Shown here in pieces: positions 12,631-23,513 of a stretch of DNA of 64,000 nt; within the stretch, counting starts at the first letter, position 1, and each line of letters begins with the position of its first letter. Source of the stretch: Datnioides undecimradiatus (lineage: Eukaryota; Chordata; Actinopteri; Lobotiformes; Datnioididae). The notes below the pieces were generated by a model. The model saw only the letters and a program-made list of their open reading frames with translations. It searched no databases and was not told where the DNA came from. The DNA is taken from the NCBI GenBank assembly GCA_008933995.1, contig WARS01000011.1:10507516-10571515 (forward strand), in the 5' to 3' direction. The position numbers and the translations under genes were made by a program.

Positions 12631-15600
12631 TCATTGTGCAACAGCTTGTATGGCTTGGCTGGCTTCCTCTGTTGCAGCCTTGTCTGAGGTATCCCTATCT
12701 GTTGCAGCCTCCATTGAAGCTGTGTCAGCGTCAAGCAGCTCAGCCAAGTCTTCACCCTCATTTTCCAACACAGCATTATCTGGCGCTGCCACGTCCAGGG
12801 TATTCATGTGCGAGGCTGCCACGTCCATCAAAACCATGTCTGTGGCAACCGTGTCTGCTGCAACCCTGTCTTGAGCAACTACTTCTGAAGAAACACTGTC
12901 CCTGGCTGCTGTGTCCACAGCAGGCTTGTTAGTGGCTGTGTTGTCCGTAGCAGCCTTGTCTGAGGCCACCTGTTCGGTCCTCTCAACATAAAACAGGATG
13001 TAAGCCTTGGCCTTCCTCACTGTGTCCTCATTGGTCAGAGTCACTGTGCTGTCATTGAAGTGGTACCAGCGGCCCTCGTGGCTGCCGTATGCTGTATAAT
13101 GCCCTGATCCAACCCTGTGAACACAGACCCATAGATCACGTTCTGCTGTCTGGCTTCTTACATGACTTCACTCACTGCTGCTGAACTGAGATGAACACGT
13201 TCAACTTGACAACTCTGCAACAGTGCAACAGCACCACTTTGAGACCAATGACAGAACAGCAGCACATTGACAAACAGTTCCTCTTGGCACATCTGAACAC
13301 ATTTTCATGGACTTTCAGCCTGATGCCTTTCAGAATTTAGTGGCCAATGTATTTTTAAACTGCAGCTGCCCACAAGGTTTTTCCACTAACTTGGACCTTA
13401 ATTGTTTTTACAGCAACTAGGTAACAGACAGCCAGCAGACTGAGCGTATAGAGATACTGAATTTACAGACTATATAGATTGTTCGTGTAGTGTTTGTTGT
13501 TCTATGTAGGGAGCTGTAACGTTTGCTACCATAGTGACAAAATTACATCTTGCATGCATATGAACACATCTGTCAGCTCGGCTGACCCCGAACAAGTCTG
13601 ATATGCACAATATGCTACATCACTCTGTATGTGCTCATTTAACACAGTAAATTAAAATTAAACTGATTTTAAAAAGTATCAATTGAAACTTCTCCATTTG
13701 TATGTTTTAACGGAGATACTCACCCAGAACCATGATGCACGACAACAGCAACAAGGTCATAGAGGCAGCTTCCTGGTAATGAATTCTCTGGCTGCAAACA
13801 TTTAAAACAGTTTATGGATTTCCTTTCAGGGTTCTCAATTCCACAATATTACACCTAAGAGATTTACAACTGTAAAAAGACAGATCACTGAACATCTGGT
13901 CACAAAAATACAAGTTAATTTTTACATGATAATTATTGTATTCTCAATCAACGATATATAAGGCACATTTGTTTCTTTACAGCATCTAAAGTCTAAATAT
14001 TATTTTCACTTTTTATTAATATGTCTATTATTTTCTTGATTAATGTTTCATGTATACAAGTCCCCATAATTTCATTAAACCTAACGAAAACCTAAGCTAA
14101 CACAAAATGCTTCAACGATTTTGATTGCAGCCAGTTTCACCATTAAAAAAAAAATGGGAAGTTTGCAAATCCTGAAATTTAAGAAGCTGAATTCAGAAAA
14201 TACACATAAAAAAAAGAGATGTAATCAACAATAATTGTTGATTATTTGTGTCAGAATTTATGTTAATTTCATTATCACAATTGTGTGCAAAATGCAGTTT
14301 TAAAACTATTTCTATCATTTTCCAGAAGTGTTTCTCTGATCAGCCAGCAGAGGCCAACAGTGATCACTTTGGCTGCAAACTAACAAAACATATCAGTTTA
14401 CTGTCAGGTCTGTATAAATCACCAGTTTGGCAAAAGAACAAATGTCATTTTGCATATAAACAGACTGTTTTCTGTGTGGCATTTCAAACAGTCTACTCCT
14501 CATGCTGTCTGCGGATGCTCGGTTTGTGCCCAACTTACAGTGCAGCCATTACACACCATTCACACACCCTCATGTTTCACATTCTTCATCAAGCCAGTTG
14601 TCTAGCATTTTGCTGAAGGTCTTTCCATGATGTGACTAGTGTCTTGACTCCTTTTTTAAGTGACCAAACCATACCCCTTCATTACAAAGGTTTAAATCTG
14701 GCACAAATACACCAAGTCATTGTGGTATTGTGATGTTTCCTACAAGTATGACTGAAATAATAGCAATAAAATGCCCATAATGACGACTTTAGCATACTTG
14801 TTTTTCTCTTGGAATCTTTCATAACACAGAGAAGACTGGTGAATTAATATGAGTCTCTGTGAGGATGACTGTTACTCTGCCTACTTTGTTATGGGTACAG
14901 CCACTCTTTGGGAGTTGACAGAACTGCAGGTAAATTTCTCTGAGGCCTGACCTGCTACATTTCTTACTATGGAAAAAGTGGCCAATGTATTGTTTCCATT
15001 TAGCTTTTCTTGTCTCATATATGTATTTTAAATTGGTTTGTGATCATTATTATACTTTACTTAATAAACACATTTGGAAAAAAACAACTTAATTTCTATC
15101 AATTTATACAATTTCCCAATATGTGTGAATATAAAATATGTGTTTAAATATTTCATGATCAGCATTTCTTCAGTATTGGCTTTACCTCAAGTAGGTAGCC
15201 CCTCATGTCCAGGCCTTTCAGTGGAAATTCCACATAGGTATCCACCTTGTTTCTCAAAAAGGCAGTCCAGTGGAACCTTTTTAGGTGTAGGCACAAAACC
15301 TACAATTGGAGATAAGACCTATAGTTATACCAAAATACGCTTCTTTACGTCTGCAGACTAAACATTCAAATTAGTAAATTGTTATGCAAGAGCTTGGAAT
15401 TTCTCTTTTCTCACCTTTGGCAGCTTCTGGATCCAGAACTTCTTAGTGGATTTCTGGCGCTTTTTACACTTGTGGCAATAGTACAGCTCTGTTTCATCAA
15501 GTTCTTCCAGGTCAGTGAAGCTACGTAAGCAATCTAAAATAAAAAGCCAAACAAAGACTCATTAATTTCAGAATTATACAACTACCAAATACTGTAGCCA

Positions 15601-18600
15601 AAATAAACAAATCACCTCTGAAAGACAAAAACTTACCACGTAAGGTGCATGTTGGCCCTGGCTCCTGGTCCTTACTCCTCTTTTGTCTGAACTGGCTGGG
15701 AATGTCCAAAGACAGATCTGAGGGGAAAAGACAAGAAAAAAGGCGTCACCATGCTGGAATTATATACCGAGTATATGTCTTTCCAGTCTTTCAGAAAATT
15801 TGCAGAGGAAATGGCTACGCTAGACCTTTAACTTGCTTACCAAGAAATGGATCGAACTTCCGAGATTCTGTCCCGCAGATCAGGCAGTTGACCTCATTCT
15901 GAAGTATGCCACCAAAAATGGAGGTGACAACACTGGCAGTCCCATTTCTTTAAAGAATCACAAGGCAAACACAAAAACTTTATTCAAATGCACCTTTACA
16001 ATCTTCTAATGTTCAATTAATGAATAAACAAATGTGTGATAACATCATATTCTGAAATAACCAATAATACACCAACAAGCAATAATAAGATGAAAATGTA
16101 CTAAATAAACAAAATGCTGGATGTGACCATTAGAAGTGACGAGTACATTGTTATAATCCATTTCTGACAGTGTGCTTACAATGTTCAGTGTGTCTACTTC
16201 AACCTAGAACATAAAAACACATTCACAAACTGGCAAAAAAAAAAGTTATTGTACAGTTAGATGGGCTTACATGCAGCATTTGCCCTCTGCAGTAGAAAGC
16301 CTGACCCCATCCTGAGGTGAGACAGGGTGAGACGCCCCATTGCGACTGTACTGGAGCTCCCTGTGGAGGTGGTCCAGCAGGTAACGCATGAACTCATGTG
16401 CATCCTGCTGCTGATAGCCCCTGGAAACACAAACACCGTTTTAAATGACATTACTGTTATATACCACAATATCTGATTTGTATTTTTTCCTTAACAACAA
16501 TATTCTACTGCACTTGCACTTAAGCAAACTGCCAGAAAACAGAAATCAGTTTACTGTGCAGCATTAGAAGCTTAATTCTGGCAAATCCTCTATAAAATGC
16601 TTGTATACCTGAAACTTGGCATGATTTTCCATATAGCGTAAAATAAGGAGTCTGGACTAAAGGCAGTCTGGTTGCCTTGCCACAGGGAACAGAGGGTTTT
16701 CCTGAACTCTTCAACCAAAGACCTGTTAAACATTAAAACAAAACATTATCAAGCTGTGCAGCCTAAGAAAAATTACATCTAAAGGCCATCTTAAAAGAAA
16801 GGTTTACAGAAGACACTAAAACCTATCAATACTTGACATACAAACACATCTTTAAAATTTGTCTAACGCTGCATTACAATGTGAATTGTTTTTCATCAAA
16901 AACTTCATAGGAAAAGATAAGAAAGTTGTCTTCCACTATCACAAACTATTTTGTCAATTTTACACCTGCAGAAGTGTACTCCAGATTAATGCACTGAGCC
17001 CATAAACCCCCGTCCTTCAGAAGAGGACCTTACACACTGTTGTCCCCTTGGCTGCGGGTGTGGTACATCCTTCTTCCGGCCGTCTTCCCACTGCGCAGAG
17101 CGACTGCAGGCAGCTCCTTAAAATAACAGCTGAACTGTTCGATGTTGCTGTCAAAGAAACACATTTTGTTGTCATAACGTGTTTCACACCCGAGAGTTTT
17201 ATACCATAATTAATTACATGACTGGTCTAACCACCTTCTGCTTCAATGAACAGACTGCATAAAAAACCTATAAGATAATGTCAGTTATTAATCTTGAATT
17301 ATTGTGCAGATAGTTTTTTTAATTGTAATTGCAGATAAACATGGTCTATATTACATTACTACATTTCTTTGACTTGAAATATTTCCAAGCAGACATTATT
17401 TACCATTTACTTACAGGTACTTTATTGTCATATGGTAAAGTAGTTGATGGCTCAAACTACCATTATGGTGCCACAAGCTAGTTATTTTCTTCCCTCTGGG
17501 TATTTGATCTTCTGTCTACACCCCCCACTCAGCTTCTCAGCAACAAAAAAAACATTGTTTCCCAAAGCATTTTCAAATCACTGCACTTAAAATTCGGGAT
17601 TTCAGAATTCCAAGTTGAATCTCATTTGGCAGCTTTGTTTTCATTCACTGAACTCTTATTTATGTGGAGTATCTATACATATTCATTAAGAAATTAAATA
17701 TGTGTATGTTGTACACTGAATTACAAGAGGAACTTCATTATTCATGACAAATGCCCAATTAGTATTAGACTAGATGTCAAACACTGTATTTGACTTTGAG
17801 TAGGAAGCCGAGGTTGCCATGCAAAGACACCATAAATTCAACAGCTATATATCATATACAGCTGAAAATTCACAGCCACGACTAGGCTCCATGAAATACA
17901 TTTCACCGCCCTGTAAAACATCCTTCTGAAACGAATGGAAACCAATGGCTGCCTAGAAATCAAAAAACCACATTACATTTCACTGAAAGATCTGAGATAT
18001 ATTTTATATAAAATGTAATTGATCAACTTAAAGCACATCAGCACCATCCTTAAAGGAAGCAGAAAAAAATATGTTAGCTGAGAAATCTTGTTTCCAGGCA
18101 GCCTGTGTTACACCCCTGACTGTGCCCCAGACTGTATTAATAAAGGATGACTGATTGTGGGGCCCTGGGTATACAGGGGAAGAGCTGCAGAACCATGCTG
18201 CAAAGCCAGTTTACCACTCACATACCTCATCTCCACTGCAGAGCCTTACCTTAGGGACTGCAGAATGGCATTCATAAAGCATGTGTTGCCTAAGTTCCTC
18301 AGGCCTGTAGCACCTAATGCTGCCCCATCCTGACAGAGACATGTGAGATGCAGAAAGATGTGTGCATAAATATATTTTTGCACGTTGTATATACTCTTTT
18401 AAATGCCTTAAGAAAAATCATGACCAAAAATCAAGTTTAAAGATAGTCTGATAGCTACTTAGTGTAGAGCTCTATAAAAGCCACTGTGACTCATTTAATT
18501 GGATCCCTTTACCACAGTGTGAATATGGACTTGTAAAAGGAAAATCTGAGCAGTGTTAGAGTGGCACTACATTCTTTTGTGCAATAATAAAGCTGTGGAG

Positions 18601-20499
18601 TCGCTGCAACTTTGCTACTTCATACAAAAGAAAAAAATCAGAAGATCTTCTGGCACTTACATTGTCTTTTAACAACTTGCTGTCTGGAGCCGGGCTTTCC
18701 TGAAGTTTTCTTTTCCGCTGTCTGTCACCCATCAGTGCTGAGCTATAAGAGGGAAAAATACTTTATCTGGACACTGATTTTGTTTAGAGCATGCTGTTCT
18801 TGTGTCATCTCTTGTGTCTGTGTAGCTTTCTCATTAGGCTGACAGAGATCTAAACCTGGCTTTATATGTCAAACAAATAATAATAATTAAAAAATAATGC
18901 TACAATTTAATTGTTGATATTTATGTTACGACGGTGACCCACGAAGTAAGAGAGTTTCATTTATCACGAGATTAGTACTTACTTTTCTAAAGTCTGAAGA
19001 TGTTCCCTCACCTTCTGCACCTGCCCAAGTTTGGTGTCATTGACAACAAAGTCATCACATCTGTAACTATAAAATCCACATTAGTCAAGACATACTCATA
19101 TTTGCAAAGCACAACAAACTTACTGAGATTTATGACTATATGTGCAAAAAAGATTTTTATCAAATTATTCTAAATACGGTTATTATTAACATATGATAAT
19201 ATTTTTTATTCATTGTTTGACCATATATTTTATGCCCCACAGTGAGTCAGACTGTAGCCATAAATGAAGGACACTCACCAGAATACACTGTAGTTGCTGC
19301 AGTCCATGCAGACAGAGTGATGAGATTTCTCTTTGTCCTGTTTCTCGCCCTTCTTTTGAGTAACACCAACGACTTGGCTCTCCTCAAAGTGTTTCTTGGC
19401 ATGTCCATTGACATATCTGTATCAGAAGAAATGACTTAAAAATGACATCTGGAACTACCTGAAAATATTGAAATATTAACTTTGACAGGTATTAGAATTA
19501 GCCTTGACTGATAAAATAGAATGAAACACCACTTGCTAAGTAAAATCATGAGTTATACTTGCATAATTGTATATTAATACACATAGTCTAACATATGTAT
19601 GCACAGTAATGATTCATTCAGGTCATTCGCCAAGCACTTGCAAGCTTTGGAAAATAATATTTTTGCTCTAAATTACCTTTTTTCCACAGATCATATTAGG
19701 AAAAAACATATTCTTAGCGCTGTAAATTGAATGGAAGTATTACACACATTAAACACAAAACATCCTAATAAGGTCTCAACTCTGTGAGAATGCTTTTGCC
19801 ATATCCTTAACGTGTATTTTGTTTACCTCAGGTTTTAAGGACCATATTTACACACAGCCATCCCAGTGACTGCTGACTGAGTTCTGTGGACTAACAACCT
19901 TAATTTATGTATAGCAGCTCTTACATGGCAGTATAATTGACTTGGCAGCCCCAAATTCAAAATGGTCACCAAAAGCAAAAAGGGACACACCAGTGTATTT
20001 CTTAAGCTACATGTGTGCTGCATTTTCTAGTCTGAGCAGGCACCAACTTACCTTCCACAATGGACCATCAGGCAGGTCAGACATATCCAGGGACTTTTAT
20101 TGGACCTACACACTGGAGGTAAGAGATGAAGTTGTCTTAAGTGAGAAGTTGACATTGTAAGGAGACAACGTATTGCTGTGATTTCCTTTTGGTCCTTTAG
20201 GATGTCACAGGGACATAACGCGTATCTAGTAAATTGTGATCTGCTGCTATGGTGCCATATAGCTAACTACATCATCCATGTTACAAACATAGATATGGCA
20301 CTGTGGGTGCCGGCAGACACTGCGACCGTAAATATTTCACAGACACCTGCAATTTATGTTTCCAATTTGTCTGCCGTTTAATGGAAAAGAGACGAACACT
20401 TTTCTTACCGTTGCAACACCAAGAGGACGGAGTACCGTTAGGGAACCTGGAGGAGTCGATAGGAGAGCTCACGTTTGAGTTCAGATGAGGGCACTCCAT
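12631..20499 (-). CDS. usp3: Ubiquitin carboxyl-terminal hydrolase 3
   Basis: USP3 is a nuclear deubiquitinase acting on ubiquitinated H2A/H2B. Fifteen exons: 20409-20499, 20052-20112, 19279-19416, 18983-19066, 18661-18742, 18250-18329, 17034-17147, 16609-16722, 16271-16420, 15841-15947, 15637-15717, 15415-15533, 15186-15299, 13724-13791, 12631-13114. They give 628 aa (human 520). Residues 1 to ~110 are a ZnF-UBP (SSWCCNVCRSNKSPW, VHCGRYVNGHAKKH). The USP domain has the Cys box LGNTCFMNA (Cys169), QQQDAHEF, two zinc CxxC pairs (CLIC, CHKC), and the His box GSGHYTAY (His473) with FNDSTV. All junctions keep phase. Alignment to human ends at YILFYVE...ASDK; a further ~107 residues are mostly five-residue D-x-[AV]-A-x repeats. 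The gene lies between fbxl22 and ca12, as in human apart from the Kunitz gene. Confidence 0.95.
12736..12960 (-). repeat. usp3: 15-bp coding tandem repeat in the last exon of usp3
   Basis: Fifteen consecutive five-codon units follow usp3 residue 519. Examples are DKAAT, DNTAT, NKPAV, DTAAR, DSVSS, DRVAA, DTVAT, DVAAS and DVAAP. Asp is usual at position 1, Ala or Val at 3 and Ala at 4. Units are diverged but stay in frame without a stop. The last 34 residues (595-628) keep the same composition with weaker periodicity, ending AIQAVAQ. Confidence 0.85.
13995..14260. repeat. Probable diverged MITE relic in usp3 intron 13
   Basis: TTATTAATATGTCTATTATT and TTTTCTTGATTAATGTTTCA resemble the inner part of the element family seen at 11153-11490. 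At 14222-14244 there is a perfect 23-nt palindrome (TAATCAACAAT, A, ATTGTTGATTA). Assignment to the family is tentative. Confidence 0.35.
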
Positions 20500-22924
20500 C
20501 AGTGTACAAATGTGAGTAAGTCAGCTAATGTTAGCCAACACCGCAACACTAAAGGTACCAGGAACAAGGCAGCTAACAATAGTTAGCCAATTAACCTAAA
20601 CTAGCTAGCTAACGTTAGCTGACCAACTACTTCTGTTCTCGAGCGCACGTTTTCCTGCTTTTGCTAAAGCTAACACGTTTGATAGCTACTATAGTTCTTG
20701 CATAATTTCAGGGTACAGCAGTTAACATAAAATGAAGGCACTGCCGTTTCAACCCTGACATACTGTGAATTAAAATAGTAAGCTTATCTTTGGTGTATAA
20801 GGTAAGATAACTGCTGGCGTTTGCCACAAACAAATGGAAATAACTTGAGGAAGTGACGTTGTGTCTGCCGGCTCGGCCGTTTGCCAGCTGCAAAACAAAT
20901 GAAAAAGCTTCTCGGGCTCCGTAGGACTACTTCCTTCTTAGTTTACATTCTCCGAGGAACTGTTTTAGATGCCTCATACCTGTATCGCCAGTCTTTTCTA
21001 TTCTATGTGTACCTACTGATGTTCGGATGCTTTAATGTTTAACCTAATTAAGCCATGGCAAGACTGAAGTTGTGTCACCGTGGCACGCGTGCGCAGTCGC
21101 GAGCCATAGTTTCGCTTCCGACAGCCAAGAAGCAGGGAGTCATCTACAACAAAATGAGTTAGGTGCAAATGGTGAATAGTTTAACTCTTAATATTGTGTC
21201 TAAGCACACTCACTGGAGCACTGAAATCACAATCACAACTTAAAATGGCAAAGGATAAAATAAGGAACACGTCTTTTATATGCGAAAAGCCCTAATTTAA
21301 CATTTTTTTTAAATAAACGTTCTGGCCCATCTTCACCAACGTTTAACTTCCACTCGAAATATTAATTGTATGTGTGACAGTTAATATCAGATCAGTGAAT
21401 GACTAATAACCAATTATTTACAGGTTATAGTGGTTGGCTTTCATGTTTTGCTTGTTGATTCATGTGCATCCCTATAAATGAGTCTGAGAGCAACATGACT
21501 TCTTTGAAAAGCAACGTAATCCATTGATTATCACTGAAACTCTATTATTCGGAAAGCAGTTGCATTAAACGATAAAATGTTTGTGTATGGTTTCATTTTT
21601 AAAAAACATGTTTATGTGTCAAATATTTCTAGTATCAATCACATCATCAACATAGAATCTCTATCTCAAGTGTAGGAAAATCAGCCTTTTATTTACTGAA
21701 AATGACCCTTTTTACATAGTACCTGGACATTCTTTACAGAAGAAAATCACTACACTAGCATTGTTTAAATCAGTATATTTGGATACTGTTTAGGTTTGCA
21801 GCCAATTATGAAATAGGGACAAATTATTTAAAATACCTTGTCACACATATGGCTTGGTGGGTTACAATCAAAATTAATGTTAACAACATATTCTATTGAC
21901 AAACAACCTAACTCTAAGAAATCCTGTTCAAACCCTCATGCAACTTAAAACAGTACAAAAGCACCAGTAAGTGTCTGCAATGTAGTTTGTTAGCAGAGCA
22001 GTGTTTAAGGTTCAGCATTAAAACATATGTAGATATATATGTATTTACACCACCTACAGTAAATAAAAAACACTCAGCAACATTGCCTACAAAAAAGGCA
22101 CTCTAGTGACTAGGAAAGCTACATCCCAAATACAGAGAATGAGCATTTAATTATATGACAGCCCAATATTTTAAGATAAAAGAGGGAGAAAATGTGAAAG
22201 GTTGTTATTGACACTTTCTTCTTTAGCTCTTTTATGGCCAAAACAAAAAATTCCCAAATGCTGAGCAGGAAAACATAATAATGGAGCATCTGCAGTGGTC
22301 ATCAGTGTACAAAAACAGCTCTAAATATAGGCTCTTAGAGGACTAAAGACATTTTTCAGCATTTTTTTTGAGCCAAGTAATGATGCAGTTATATTTTGGA
22401 AACACTGAAATCATTATGAGATTGTTAAAGGCATTTCATATACGTCTTTTTGAACAGATGATCTTGGAAAGATGCAGTTCTGCTTCTGTTCATGCTCAGA
22501 TATTTGTCTAAGACACTGACTTGCTCTTGATGAAAGTATGTCCTAAAAGCTTTCTGAGTGTTGTTGGATGTCTTCCTTTTTTATTGCTGCAATTAAAATT
22601 AACAGCATTAACAATTAATGTGCTGAATGATTCTCAATTAGTCACTTGGTCTAAAACATGTGTAAAATGGATCCCTAATATCTAAAACCTAAATATATTC
22701 ATTTTGCTCCCGCATAAGACAAAGAAAAGGGCAGCCAACAGTGCAATAACACAAGTCACTTGTACATTAACAGGATTTACATGTTCACATGGAGTAATAG
22801 GTTTACCAGTTTTTTATCTCTCTTAAATAGGCCATCCCCTGAGTTTTTGCAAGATGTTCATTTAAGTAATTGTGTTGCTGCTTGAAGCCTAACACTAAAG
22901 GTGCACAGAGTCACCATGAAAATC

Positions 22925-22947
22925 AAATAATAATAATAATAATAATT
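22925..22947. repeat. (AAT)n microsatellite
   Basis: About seven AAT units, directly visible. Confidence 0.9.
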
Positions 22948-23080
22948 AAAAAAACAATTCATGTGAGCTGACATGTACAAGATTTTAAAGAGCATTGGTC
23001 AATGCTTGTCCATGGCAATCTCTGCGGGGTCCATTTGACAGAGCTATCACGATTATTGTTTAAAATGTATAATTAAAGAT

Positions 23081-23113
23081 CTACAGGGCTTAGGGATATC
23101 CTTAGCCCTGTAG
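23081..23113. repeat. 33-nt near-perfect inverted repeat
   Basis: CTACAGGGCT at 23081-23090 is exactly complementary to AGCCCTGTAG at 23104-23113. One mismatch and three more pairs lie inside, so the RNA could form a 10-bp stem with a partly paired loop. It lies about 400 bp downstream of the Kunitz gene stop codon, probably in its 3' UTR. Confidence 0.85.
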
Positions 23114-23513
23114 GATGCCTGGGACTGGGGCCGTTAGACCTGCTGAGAAATCCTCACAACCTTAAACCTGGAACAAAAGGAACTTTTCTTTCTCCTGGAA
23201 AAAATTTACTTAAATGATGAATCAATTAATTGGATACATTGTTTCAGTTTTCATTTCTTTTGATTGGACCTAATTTATCAGACTTGTTTTGGATTGGTGG
23301 ATAAAGTAAAGAATACAATTTGCAAGAAGAAAAGACACCATTAAACATTACCTTGCACACACTGTAGAGGTGAAACAAAATAAAAAAAATGAACAGACTT
23401 GTAATGTCATTCCATGGGTCAAACATTTAGTTTGGTATCAAGTCTAAGTAAGTTATAATACAAAACCAAGCTGGTAAAGACTCCACATTGTGCGATCAAG
23501 GTGACATGATTTT

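Larger units (their letters stand above)
20500..23513. other. usp3 5' flank and probable 3' UTR of the Kunitz gene
   Basis: The left part, to about 21150, is the presumed usp3 promoter and 5' UTR. It has several CpGs (for example GTGGCACGCGTGCGCAGTCG at 21080-21099) and eight GCTAA/TTAGC words at 20520-20675, including the perfect palindrome AGCTAACGTTAGCT at 20607-20620. The right part is AT-rich and could hold the 3' UTR of the minus-strand Kunitz gene; TTTATT at 21688-21693 would be a minus-strand AATAAA. An inverted repeat lies at 23081-23113. No coding exon is supported. Confidence 0.5.

Noticed and set aside
12636..12932. Plus-strand open frames opposite the usp3 last exon
   Set aside because: They are the antisense reading of the 15-nt repeat in usp3, which keeps several frames open; the minus strand has the homologous gene and correct splicing.
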